This document shows positions 38,150-48,044 of a DNA stretch of 64,000 nucleotides, piece after piece (position 1 is the first letter of the stretch; every line of letters starts with the position of its first letter). A program made the position numbers and the translations under genes. Origin of the DNA: Promethearchaeota archaeon (lineage in GTDB: Archaea; Asgardarchaeota; Lokiarchaeia; Sigyniarchaeales; Promethearchaeaceae); NCBI GenBank assembly GCA_016933055.1, contig JAFGBS010000002.1:124001-188000 (forward strand), given 5' to 3'. The notes beneath the pieces are model-generated. The model was not told the DNA's origin. It was given only the letters and a program-made list of their open reading frames with translations, and searched no databases.

Positions 38150-39052
38150 TTGATACACGTGTCCCTAGAAAAATCCCGAAGATTAAAACGAAAGGACGAG
38201 AAAGACAAAGAGATAAAACACCTCAATTGGCTGCAACAGAGAATTTTAGAATTATTGTGGGAACAAAGAGGGTTATACGGTCAAGAAATTGCCGATATCT
38301 TGTCATATAAACATGTCGATGAGGAAAAAATACGTTCTGGACAACTCTACCCTGCTTTACGAAGGCTCGAAAAAGTGGGACTGGTTAAATCTGAAGAGAA
38401 AAAAATCGAAAACATTAAACATGTGATTTACTCCATTACCAAATTGGGAGAAATTGAAATTCAAAAGCAATTCGCCATATTTTTTCATTTAATGGAGGTT
38501 AGCATTGGGAAAAAATTAACACAAATCCTTGAAAACCTTAATCAGAATTTAGATTTTTCCGATAAATTATGTGTGGATTTATCTAATCGTTTACTCGATC
38601 CAGTTACACTCAAATTAGCGGAATTTGTAAAACCCGATGGAAGATATATTATTCGCAAGGATAGTTATTTTGATGCAGACCTTTCAGAACTTCTAAAGAA
38701 AAGGATTATTACATTCAACCATCAACACGTTATTTCTGTAAAAGATCGAGATAAAATTACTAGTCGTAATGTGGATATCGCAATTGCTGTATTCACTCTT
38801 CACGAAGATGATTCTAATTGGATTTTACCGAAGATGAAAGAAATACTCCGAAACGACGGGTATGGGGTGATTATTGATTTAGTTGGTTTAGAGGATCATA
38901 TTATTGAGAAAATCGTATGTGAAAACTTATCCAACCATCAGAGGATAGGGATTGATGTGGAGGAAATGAAAGAGCAGCTGTCACGACATGGGTTTAATAT
39001 CATAAACGAGACTACTATAAACGGGATAATAACCCTAATCTTTCAAAATTAA
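38150..39052 (+). CDS. PadR-like winged-helix regulator with a C-terminal methyltransferase-like domain
   Basis: LLWEQRGLYGQEIADIL...SGQLYPALRRLEKVGLVKSE; C-terminal VDIAIAVFTLHEDD..ILRNDGYGVIIDL resembles a methyltransferase C-half without a clear SAM motif I. Confidence 0.7.
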   Translation: MIHVSLEKSRRLKRKDEKDKEIKHLNWLQQRILELLWEQRGLYGQEIADILSYKHVDEEKIRSGQLYPALRRLEKVGLVKSEEKKIENIKHVIYSITKLGEIEIQKQFAIFFHLMEVSIGKKLTQILENLNQNLDFSDKLCVDLSNRLLDPVTLKLAEFVKPDGRYIIRKDSYFDADLSELLKKRIITFNHQHVISVKDRDKITSRNVDIAIAVFTLHEDDSNWILPKMKEILRNDGYGVIIDLVGLEDHIIEKIVCENLSNHQRIGIDVEEMKEQLSRHGFNIINETTINGIITLIFQN

Positions 39053-39068
39053 GACTAGAAGATCTGCA

Positions 39069-39623
39069 TTGTATAAAAACGAGAAAGTTTTTCATATGTC
39101 AGTTAAGTTTCGAATAGCAACTATTGAAGACATTTATGCAATCTCATCTGTTCATGTTAAGAGTTGGCAATCTACTTATCTGGATATTTTTCCCGCAGAA
39201 CAATTGAATGCGGTTTCGATCGAACAAGTTGCAGATAACTGGACCAAAATAATTAAGATCCAAAACAAGAAATCCATTGTCTATGTTGCGGATGATTCTG
39301 TGGCTGGAATTGTTGGATTCCTAAAGGGCGGAAAACCTGAGGATTTGTCTTCATATGATTGTGAGATCAGTGCCATTTATATCCTGCGTGAATTCCAACG
39401 AAAAGGTATAGGGCGTCAATTAGTACGAAAAGCTATAGAATATTTCATCTCACAACAATGGAAAACTATGATTGTGTGGACTTTGATAAATAACCCCTAT
39501 CGAAGGTTCTATGATCTGTTAGGGGGAGAACCTCGAGAAACTAAAAACTATAAAAAATGGAATACAAATCATGAATTGATCGGATACACGTGGGAGAACA
39601 TACAAGAAATATTGGTTTCCTAA
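39069..39623 (+). CDS. GNAT acetyltransferase
   Basis: VHVKSWQSTYLDIFP; IYILREFQRKGIGRQLVRKAIEYF. Confidence 0.9.
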   Translation: MYKNEKVFHMSVKFRIATIEDIYAISSVHVKSWQSTYLDIFPAEQLNAVSIEQVADNWTKIIKIQNKKSIVYVADDSVAGIVGFLKGGKPEDLSSYDCEISAIYILREFQRKGIGRQLVRKAIEYFISQQWKTMIVWTLINNPYRRFYDLLGGEPRETKNYKKWNTNHELIGYTWENIQEILVS

Positions 39624-39713
39624 TAATTCTAAAAAATCACGCAAATACTTTTTAAAATCCATGGTATAAACGAATTACAAGAACTTATTTTCCAATCTGA
39701 TTTTGATCCTTAT

Positions 39714-40304
39714 ATGTTTCACAATATTTCCCAAAAAATTCTGTCCCGCATGACCTATTTAGAAGGTTTAGATACTCTTGAACGGGAAAATGGAACTGCT
39801 CGTGAAAAGCGATTGCGACAAATTGTACCGGAAACGGGTAAATTTATTACACTATTAGCAAGAATTGCTCCCACTGGTCGACTTATCGAAATCGGCACTA
39901 GTGCAGCATATTCGACATTGTGGTTGTCTTTAGCAGCAAAAGAACGGGGACAAAAAATCGAGACATTTGAAAACAATATTGAAAAATATAATCTTGCATT
40001 AGAAACAGTAAAAGTGACCGAGACACAGGAACATATTGATATTAATTTTGCAAACGCTTTGGAAATCATGTCTACATTCCGAGATATCGCATTCTGTTTT
40101 TTGGATGCTGAAAAATGGGATTATAATGAATACTATAAATCGTTAATCCCCCACTTGGTAAGTGGAGGTATACTCGCTGTAGATAATGTAATCAGCCATT
40201 ATGAAGAAGCGAGACCTATGTTGAATAGAGCACTTCAAGACCCTCTAGTGGATAGCGTTATAATTCCCATCGGAAGGGGTATTCTTATGAGCCGAAAAAT
40301 ATGA
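39714..40304 (+). CDS. SAM-dependent O-methyltransferase (COMT-like)
   Basis: LIEIGTSAAYSTLWLSLAA; FLDAEKWDYNEYY; GGILAVDNVISH. Confidence 0.85.
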   Translation: MFHNISQKILSRMTYLEGLDTLERENGTAREKRLRQIVPETGKFITLLARIAPTGRLIEIGTSAAYSTLWLSLAAKERGQKIETFENNIEKYNLALETVKVTETQEHIDINFANALEIMSTFRDIAFCFLDAEKWDYNEYYKSLIPHLVSGGILAVDNVISHYEEARPMLNRALQDPLVDSVIIPIGRGILMSRKI

Positions 40305-40411
40305 TTTGATGGTTATTTCCTACATTTTTCTCAAATGTTCACTATTCAACAGCTGATACTTTTAGGATTCCGTTGCTTTGATAATAACTATAGATCTATA
40401 GGAGCTATAAA

Positions 40412-41068
40412 ATGTCACAAAAAGTTAATGCTAATGGATTACGATGGATGATTTGGACTATTATCATCATCATCATTATTACCATTGGGCTTGCATGGGT
40501 TTTTTACTCTTTGAGAGAACCCTATGAATTTTTCCAGGAAACCATCTCCATGTTAGGAGGACTACATACTGAAAATGGATATAACAATTTTCCATCTTAT
40601 GCAATTTTTACATTCGGGTTTTTGTCAGTGTCCGTGTTGGCTTTGGTTACGGGAATTGTCTACATAACAAATTACGTAGATTTTAATTATGCGATCTTTA
40701 AAGGCGTGTTAATGATTTTTATCGCTGTTGGTACATTCGGAACAGCTATAATGTATGATTTATTTCGATTAATCCATGGAATCGGTGCATTTGTGTTTAT
40801 CACCGCATTTGGGATATTTAATTTCGTCTGTCAAGTACTGCGTTTCGTTAGGAAACATGCAGAGAAACCAACGACACGAAAATGGGATTACTATGTCGAT
40901 TTTATCATGGTTATTATATTATTTATTACAATTGCAGCCCATTTCATGTTCACAGGAATGTACGAGTTTTTGGACATGTTCTCACGAATCTATGTCGCAA
41001 GCTCACAGAAGGTTTTACTTATTGTAATTATCATTACCGTGTTTTTCCTCGACCGAGACGATATGTAG
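40412..41068 (+). CDS. DUF998-like membrane protein, copy 1
   Basis: Paralogue of the next gene (RWMIWTIIIIIIITIGLAW.. FFQETIS; LLIVIIITVFFLDRDDM). Confidence 0.7.
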   Translation: MSQKVNANGLRWMIWTIIIIIIITIGLAWVFYSLREPYEFFQETISMLGGLHTENGYNNFPSYAIFTFGFLSVSVLALVTGIVYITNYVDFNYAIFKGVLMIFIAVGTFGTAIMYDLFRLIHGIGAFVFITAFGIFNFVCQVLRFVRKHAEKPTTRKWDYYVDFIMVIILFITIAAHFMFTGMYEFLDMFSRIYVASSQKVLLIVIIITVFFLDRDDM

Positions 41069-41148
41069 GTAGTCCTTTTTTTTCTATCTTGTGTATTTTC
41101 AGTCGAGTAGTAACTATTTTATAGGTCTTTAATCAATACACACTTATA

Positions 41149-41838
41149 ATGTCTTCAAATCATCCTTGGATCACTTCAAGAGGTATGCGATGGGTATTTT
41201 GGAGCCTAGTTTTTTTGCTCCTTCTGACTATTGGTTTATGCATAGCCTTTTATCCCGAACCATATCAATTTTTTAAACAAACTATCAGTTCTCTGGGGGA
41301 AATTACTAGTTGGCCCAGCGGTCTTCCGAATCCCATTTCACAATGGATTTTTACAATAGGATTTTCTCTGTTAGGAATTGGGACGTTATTTATGATGATA
41401 GGCTATATTAATGTTAAAGGATTTTATTGTCCCAGTCTTAAAGTTCTATTTTTATTCGTGTTTTTCTTTGGAACGGTTGGAACAGCTTTCCCTTCAGATC
41501 ATCCCAATCCCACTTTTCGAATGTATCATTTTATTGGTGCAGCCTTGTTTGTTACGGGTTTTGGATTATTCAACTTTATCGCACAATTGCTTCGATTTAT
41601 TCGAAAGCACGTACCAAAACCAGCCGATAAAAAACTAAAGATAGATTATTATATTGATCTAATTTTCGTGATTTTGGTGTTCGTTGCGATAGTTTGGTAT
41701 CTATTATCTGGTTTATTCGAAATGTTAGGTATTATAACACCATGGGTAGTACTGATATTCAATTTATATGTCTCTCAAAAAATATTGCTCATTGTGGGAT
41801 GTATTGCAGCATTTCTTCTTGATCTGGATGATATGTAA
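41149..41838 (+). CDS. DUF998-like membrane protein, copy 2
   Basis: Same architecture and ends as copy 1 (FFKQTISSLGE; ILLIVGCIAAFLLDLDDM). Confidence 0.7.
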   Translation: MSSNHPWITSRGMRWVFWSLVFLLLLTIGLCIAFYPEPYQFFKQTISSLGEITSWPSGLPNPISQWIFTIGFSLLGIGTLFMMIGYINVKGFYCPSLKVLFLFVFFFGTVGTAFPSDHPNPTFRMYHFIGAALFVTGFGLFNFIAQLLRFIRKHVPKPADKKLKIDYYIDLIFVILVFVAIVWYLLSGLFEMLGIITPWVVLIFNLYVSQKILLIVGCIAAFLLDLDDM

Positions 41839-41906
41839 TCCAATCAATTTTTCTCGTTCATTCAAGTTACTTAGGTAAAAGGACTAATACTGTTATGGAA
41901 ATATAG

Positions 41907-42914
41907 GTGTTTATTATGGAAAATGGAAATCCTCCTATCATAACCAAAGATTTTGAAATGTATGAACCAGTTCTAATTCGTAATCCATGGTTAGGTGTCA
42001 TATTAGTGATGGTGTTTTATTTTCTCTTCCAACTCATACCTCAAGTTATTTTAGGATTAGTAGTTCAACCAATCTTTTTTGTTCTATACCCTTATGTTCC
42101 ACGAATTATTGAGTTTATATCTTTAGGGATTTTGTTATTGGTACTGATTCCTTTTGTATTTCGAATTCCGAACAATAATCAATCGTATGTGGAATACATG
42201 AAGGATATTAAAGTATCCACTACGAACGTCAAAGCGATTTTTGTGGGATTGATCACCATAGCGGTTGTATTTGTTTTAGGCTATGGTGCAGTATATCTGA
42301 GTGCAGTATTGTCAAAAATATATCTTGTCGAATGGAGAGGGTATAGTGAATTAATACCTATTGAACCTAAAGTGAATTGGGATCCGACTTATTTATTGGA
42401 TCCTTATGCATCCATGAATATATATTACGCTTTAACTCCAGGTATTATGGAAGAACTGGCATTTCGGGGAATTATACTTAGTTTATTATTAAAAAAATAT
42501 AAAACCAAAACTGCTGTGGTGATAGATGGAGTACTATTTGGATTATATCACCTTTTGAATCTTTTATTTCCGACTATATACTATCTTTCTGGTGTAGAGG
42601 GTTGGACGCGCACGCTATACTTTGCAACCGTTCAGAGTGTAGCATTCCAAGTTGTATATGCCACTAGTTTAGGAATAGCATGGGCTTTGCTTTTTGTGAA
42701 ATCCAATAGCATTATTTCATGCATTCTCGGGCATTATCTAATTGATGCATTGGGAAATTTAGTGTTAATCCCGACGATAGCTTACTCATGGATATATTTT
42801 ATTTCCATTACAATATTGGGAATAGGTATTCTTCCAGCAATAATCGATATCCTTATAATCAATGTGTTTTATCGGAAAAAAGCTACTTCCCAATATCCAA
42901 CTTATTCGATTTAG
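41907..42914 (+). CDS. CPBP/CAAX-family intramembrane metalloprotease
   Basis: PGIMEELAFRGIILSLL (EExxxR), FGLYHLLN, CILGHYLIDALGN. Confidence 0.87.
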   Translation: MFIMENGNPPIITKDFEMYEPVLIRNPWLGVILVMVFYFLFQLIPQVILGLVVQPIFFVLYPYVPRIIEFISLGILLLVLIPFVFRIPNNNQSYVEYMKDIKVSTTNVKAIFVGLITIAVVFVLGYGAVYLSAVLSKIYLVEWRGYSELIPIEPKVNWDPTYLLDPYASMNIYYALTPGIMEELAFRGIILSLLLKKYKTKTAVVIDGVLFGLYHLLNLLFPTIYYLSGVEGWTRTLYFATVQSVAFQVVYATSLGIAWALLFVKSNSIISCILGHYLIDALGNLVLIPTIAYSWIYFISITILGIGILPAIIDILIINVFYRKKATSQYPTYSI

Positions 42915-42955
42915 CTATTTTTTTTCTAATTTTATTCCCTTTGACGAAAGTACCC

Positions 42956-43957
42956 TTAATTCTTTTTTATTCCTTGCAATCGTTCCAATTTTTCTATTCT
43001 GGAAGAAAATGGCTGTAGGTTCACCAAAATATCAGGGTAGGGTCGAAAATAAGTTTGGGAGTGTAAATATTCTTCCTCAAAGCGTATGATCCAATTACGA
43101 ATAATATGCAAGCATACACTTAATGGAAAGACCCCGTGACGAAAAGCTTCAATCTCCTCAATAAAGAATTGTTTTTCTTCGCTTCCGATTTTTTCTTTGA
43201 AATAGCCTAGTGCATGATAGAGTACATTTATGTTTTGGGTATACCGTGGCATATTGGATAAGGTTTTCAGAAGTAAGATTTCGTAATCCGCATAAATTTC
43301 TTCTATAGATTGCTTATCTTGGTTTGCAACTAATCGACCCATTAATCGCATTAAGTTTTGATCATATGCCATCAGCTGAAATTTATGTCTAGAATGATAA
43401 TCTATGAGATTTTGAATCGTCTTATCAGATTTGATCTCCCGAAATGCAGCTATAGTATAGATTTGCGTGATAAAATGTTCCCAAATTGCGGGATTTTCTA
43501 GACGATACTCATCAACAATCGGATACTCACCAAATGTATCTATTAGAATCCCTCCAAAGACGCCTGCAGATTTATCTCGGACATCTGCTTTATGAGAACC
43601 ACTATAAAGTTTTACTCCATCATATCCACAAGAAGGACTTTTGCCCTTCAGAATAAATCCGTCAATTTCGGGGAATTCAGATAACAAATTCTTTGAATAT
43701 TCAATCATTTTTTCAGTATAATCATTTTCGGTTGCAGGTTGGACTAGACGAATGGTTTTATCTATTTCCACAAGGCGAAGAGAGTCTCGAGGAACGCCCA
43801 ATCCAATCTCTTTCTCGGGGCAGTTAGTAACAAATTCGCACACTGATTTTAACCGATCTACTTTTTCACTACTGATAATTCCCGCGTTCCATCTGCAATA
43901 GTCAAAAGTAATGCAACGGGAGCAGAATAATTGCGGAGTCGGAAAACTATTACTCAT
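42956..43957 (-). CDS. DUF523-DUF1722 fusion protein
   Basis: CPEKEIGLGVPRDSLRLVE, LKGKSPSCGYDGVKLY, C-terminal DUF1722-like region. Confidence 0.87.
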   Translation of the reverse strand: MSNSFPTPQLFCSRCITFDYCRWNAGIISSEKVDRLKSVCEFVTNCPEKEIGLGVPRDSLRLVEIDKTIRLVQPATENDYTEKMIEYSKNLLSEFPEIDGFILKGKSPSCGYDGVKLYSGSHKADVRDKSAGVFGGILIDTFGEYPIVDEYRLENPAIWEHFITQIYTIAAFREIKSDKTIQNLIDYHSRHKFQLMAYDQNLMRLMGRLVANQDKQSIEEIYADYEILLLKTLSNMPRYTQNINVLYHALGYFKEKIGSEEKQFFIEEIEAFRHGVFPLSVCLHIIRNWIIRFEEEYLHSQTYFRPYPDILVNLQPFSSRIEKLERLQGIKKN

Positions 43958-44249
43958 ATTTCTTACATATACCTACCATGAAAAATAAAGCGACGGTTGT
44001 CAGAAATAAGTACCAATAATGATTCTTCGACAAAATGTTGCGAATTATATTTTTCAGTTACCATCTTATAGTGATAGTATTATGATTTTACTTTTTGCGG
44101 TTTCGGTTAGTTTTTCCCATGCAATGTTCATGCTTTCAAGAGATCCAAAACCCATTTCTAAATTTTCATTTTGGACATATTTTGATAAGAATTAATAGTC
44201 ATTTTATAGACCATATAAATTTTGAATAAATCTGTGGCATAAACTCAAA

Positions 44250-44669
44250 CTATGAAGGAGTAGTAAAGTTATTTCTTTTCATTTCTAGATCATGATGGAG
44301 TTTATCACATCTTCGGTACCATAGTTTTACATATTCCTCATGGGGAACAATTCTGGGTAATAAATCTAAGACAGTATGTATTCCCTCATCTAAACACCAT
44401 TGAACACATACTTCATAGGCTTCCCAGTCCAATTCTTCATATTCCCAATAAACTGGTATGGTTTTTTTGTCAAGCAGGTATAAAGCAAGAGCACGTGTGT
44501 GACCATCAACGAATATTGTTTTCCCATGTAGATTTTTAATTGGAATCGGCTCCTCCAGCATAGGTTTCATAGAATCTAGCCTATTTTGAATTTTTTGCAG
44601 TTTTTGTTCACTAATATATAATTGACTAGGTTGAATCTTGACTGTCTGTATTGGAAAAATCTCTACCAT
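44250..44669 (-). CDS. ParB/sulfiredoxin-like domain protein
   Basis: PIPIKNLHGKTIFVDGHTRALALYLL. Confidence 0.7.
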   Translation of the reverse strand: MVEIFPIQTVKIQPSQLYISEQKLQKIQNRLDSMKPMLEEPIPIKNLHGKTIFVDGHTRALALYLLDKKTIPVYWEYEELDWEAYEVCVQWCLDEGIHTVLDLLPRIVPHEEYVKLWYRRCDKLHHDLEMKRNNFTTPS

Positions 44670-44771
44670 ATATGATAATAAGGAATTCTTTATTCATTAG
44701 ATTTATTGCATAAAAAATATTGTTAAGAAAAAATTTAATAGTATTAATTTGCTTTAACTGAATGATGTCTG

Positions 44772-45212
44772 ATGAATGATCAAGAAGATCAAAATTTACT
44801 GCGAGAAAAAATTGGAAAAAGAGGAAAGCGATTTATAATTGCAGGACTCTTTGTCCTTGTCGGTGGTATAGTTCTTTTTATTGTTGGAATTAGTGTTAAT
44901 GATTTTAACCTATCGCCAGCATTAGCAGTTCCTGGAGGATTTATGACGGTGATAGGGTTTGGTATAGCAGCTGTGGGTTTACAATTTCTCTTTGCATCGA
45001 AAACTGGGAAAATTACGAAATTTTTTGCTACAGAAACGGCTCCCGCAATGAAAACCACTTCAGAAGCAGTAACGGATGGTTTTGCTTCCGGTTTAAAAAA
45101 ACATGGAATGGGGATTGGTGAGAAAGAAGTCATAAAAGTGAAATGTCGAAATTGCGGCTATTTAGAGACGGAAGACGCCGAATTCTGCAGTAAATGCGGA
45201 CAACCCATGTAG
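44772..45212 (+). CDS. Two-TM protein with C-terminal zinc ribbon
   Basis: Two TM helices; CRNCGYLETEDAEFCSKCGQPM. Confidence 0.75.
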   Translation: MNDQEDQNLLREKIGKRGKRFIIAGLFVLVGGIVLFIVGISVNDFNLSPALAVPGGFMTVIGFGIAAVGLQFLFASKTGKITKFFATETAPAMKTTSEAVTDGFASGLKKHGMGIGEKEVIKVKCRNCGYLETEDAEFCSKCGQPM

Positions 45213-45244
45213 ATTAATTATTAATTTTGATTTTTTTATTTATC

Positions 45245-46768
45245 TTATGTACCAGCAAGACGTTTTGGGAGTCTGGATTGGGCTTTCAAGCATTCTTGCA
45301 ATAATTGCGTGACCATCTGAAATCGTAATTCTTTATATTTCTCCTCATTCCATAAATTGTGCAGCTCCCAGGGATCCTTTTTTCGATTGAATAAATCTCC
45401 ATATCCAGGATGCCCCTCATACATCGTGAGTTTGTGATCTTTTGTTATGAGATGTCGTAATCTCACATATAGTCTCCCTACTTCTTCATCATTTTCGATT
45501 AATACACTGTTACGCGGATCAATGGAGGGGTCTGTTGGGTTTTCCAATACAGCAGTCATATCTATTCCTTGCATATCAGGACGTTTTCGTCTATTAATAC
45601 CGAGGAGATTTAATATTGTGATGGGATAATCCACTTGGGCAATCAATGCATTGGTTTTTGCTGGCTGTAAATCAGGTATCCGCCATATCATGGGAATATG
45701 AAATACACCCATACCGTGACTCGGTCCTTTGAAAAGCATACCGTGTTCCCCCATTAAATCTCCGTGGTCTGAAGTATAAATCGTGATGGTATTGTGATGA
45801 TACCCCAATCGATTTACTGCGTTTAGGATCTCTCCAATATGGTAGTCCATTAACGAAAGAATTCCATAAGTATAAGCAATGAATTTTTTCGTTTCTTTTT
45901 CCGTGGATTCCCTTAGCATAGCTCCAGGCATTACATTAATATACTGTCCCAAATATCGATGATCGCGTAAATTCTCGATGTTGTGGAAATTCGGTGGAAG
46001 TTCCATATCTTTTTGTTTATACATCGTTCGATATTTTCCAGGAGGCCAAACAGGTTGATGGGGATCGGGAAATCCGCAATGAAGATAGAATGGTTTATCC
46101 CCATACTCTCCATTTGCATGACGTTCCAGAAATGCGATGGTTCGCTCAGCTACATAAGCGCTCGAATATAGTTCTACAGGGATTTCATGGTCTGTAAATA
46201 CGGAAAAAAAGTTCCCCATATCCTTCCAGCGTTCTCTCATGTTCTCTGCGAGATGGGGAGCTCGGTTTTCGAGCCAGTCAAGGTAATGACCACATAAAGT
46301 CGCGCCGTGTCCTAAGCATGTCTCCACTTCTTGATAGCCGTAATAAGGGAGAGGGAAATTTTCTCGGACGGGCATCCCTATCGGATCAAATACCCATCCA
46401 TTGAAAGATTCAGCAGATGGAAACCCTGCAAACCAGGGGGCAACATTATATTGATGATGTAATTTCCCAATTGCAGCGGTTTGATACCCCTCTTTTACAA
46501 GGATTTCAGTCAACGTAGGAATCTTTTCTGAAAGGATCATGCCATTACTGCGCACTCCATGCACATTGGGATAAAGACCAGTTAACAATGATGCCCTGCT
46601 AGGCATACACATGGGGGAGTTACAGAAGGCTTCTGAGAAATGAATGCCTTCTTGTGAGAATTTATCTAGATAGGGGGTTTGAATCACTGAATTGCCCGAA
46701 CATCCCATGTGATCATAACGATGTTGGTCTGAGATAATGAAAAGAACGTTTTTTTTATCAGTTACCAT
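45245..46768 (-). CDS. Type I (formylglycine-dependent) sulfatase
   Basis: NVLFIISDQHRYDHMGC; CMPSRASLLTGLYPNVHGV (CxPSR); TIYTSDHGDLMGEHGML. Confidence 0.93.
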   Translation of the reverse strand: MVTDKKNVLFIISDQHRYDHMGCSGNSVIQTPYLDKFSQEGIHFSEAFCNSPMCMPSRASLLTGLYPNVHGVRSNGMILSEKIPTLTEILVKEGYQTAAIGKLHHQYNVAPWFAGFPSAESFNGWVFDPIGMPVRENFPLPYYGYQEVETCLGHGATLCGHYLDWLENRAPHLAENMRERWKDMGNFFSVFTDHEIPVELYSSAYVAERTIAFLERHANGEYGDKPFYLHCGFPDPHQPVWPPGKYRTMYKQKDMELPPNFHNIENLRDHRYLGQYINVMPGAMLRESTEKETKKFIAYTYGILSLMDYHIGEILNAVNRLGYHHNTITIYTSDHGDLMGEHGMLFKGPSHGMGVFHIPMIWRIPDLQPAKTNALIAQVDYPITILNLLGINRRKRPDMQGIDMTAVLENPTDPSIDPRNSVLIENDEEVGRLYVRLRHLITKDHKLTMYEGHPGYGDLFNRKKDPWELHNLWNEEKYKELRFQMVTQLLQECLKAQSRLPKRLAGT

Positions 46769-46991
46769 CGCATGAAGGTCAATTTATTGTAATTTAAATT
46801 CATTGTCTAAAAAATGGACAAAACTAGAATATATGAGAAAAAATTACAAGATCGTAAGATTTTCCCGGAGTGATCAGAATACTCACTGATCAGATTTATC
46901 CATTTACTTAACTCTTAAGGAATTAATAGAAACTGATATTGTAAAATGGAAATATCCTACAAGGAAGGAAAAATTTATTATTTTCCCCGAG

Positions 46992-47981
46992 TTAAGACAG
47001 GATTTTGGATAAAAATTCTACTACTCTCTGGAATGCTTGATCACTTTCAGGAATATACTCATACAAATTATGGAACACGTGGATCATGTCCTTCCATTTT
47101 TTAAACTGAATATTTACTCCCGCTTTCTGTGCATTCTCGACGAGTCGTGCAGAATCATCTAATAAAATCTCAAGTTCCCCCGCATCCAGTAATAGAGGAG
47201 GAAGTCCACGAAAATTCCCGTATAAGGGAGATATATACGGATCTTGGGGAGAATGATTTGCGTAATAGGCGGCTGCTAATAGGCGTAAATCTTGTTCGCG
47301 TATGTCGGGATCACTTTGTTTATTCGAGAATAAAGAAGGTCCTGTAAAAGTGAGATCAGTCCAAGGAGAAAATAATATAGTCCCTGCTGGAAGGTTTTTG
47401 TCTTCGTCTCGAAGCTTTAGTAATAGAGCAAGCGCAAGACCTCCTCCAGCCGAACTTCCTGCAATTATGATGGTCTTTGGATCGATATCCATTTGGTCCA
47501 GTAGATAGTTATATACAAACACTGCATCTTCCAAGGCGGCTGGATAGGGATGTTCTGGAGCATGAGAATAATTAACGCTCAAAATCTTTTTTTTAATGAT
47601 GGTACTTAAGCGAGTAGGAGTTTTCCACCTGGCGTCAAGGGAGCCAAATACATAACCACCTCCGTGAAAATATAAAATCAAGCCAGTTTCATCCGCTTTT
47701 TTAGGTAGAATCCATTCTACAAGTATGGATCCAATGGTTTCGCGCTGAAAGTTTACATTAGAAGGGCGAGGAGTTAAATTTTGCATATAATCGTCCACAA
47801 ACCGATGGGCTTTTACGACAAATAAGGAATCCTCTTGTGTTTGGAACTTTTGGAGCACCTGGTCTAGAGGAATCTTTTCTTGTTCTGCAAATAGCTTTAA
47901 TCCATTATTGAACTGGGAATCTTTTACTTTTAGGGCTTTAGCGAGATCCGCACGTAAATGAGAATAATCTGGTTGTTCCAT
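46992..47981 (-). CDS. Alpha/beta hydrolase (HSL-like esterase/lipase)
   Basis: LYFHGGGYVFGSLD (HGGG), IAGSSAGGGLAL (GxSxG). Confidence 0.92.
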   Translation of the reverse strand: MEQPDYSHLRADLAKALKVKDSQFNNGLKLFAEQEKIPLDQVLQKFQTQEDSLFVVKAHRFVDDYMQNLTPRPSNVNFQRETIGSILVEWILPKKADETGLILYFHGGGYVFGSLDARWKTPTRLSTIIKKKILSVNYSHAPEHPYPAALEDAVFVYNYLLDQMDIDPKTIIIAGSSAGGGLALALLLKLRDEDKNLPAGTILFSPWTDLTFTGPSLFSNKQSDPDIREQDLRLLAAAYYANHSPQDPYISPLYGNFRGLPPLLLDAGELEILLDDSARLVENAQKAGVNIQFKKWKDMIHVFHNLYEYIPESDQAFQRVVEFLSKILS

Positions 47982-48044
47982 AATATATCCTCCATTGTAT
48001 ATTAATGGTTAAAGGGATGAAGTGTTTAATAAAATGGTGGATTT

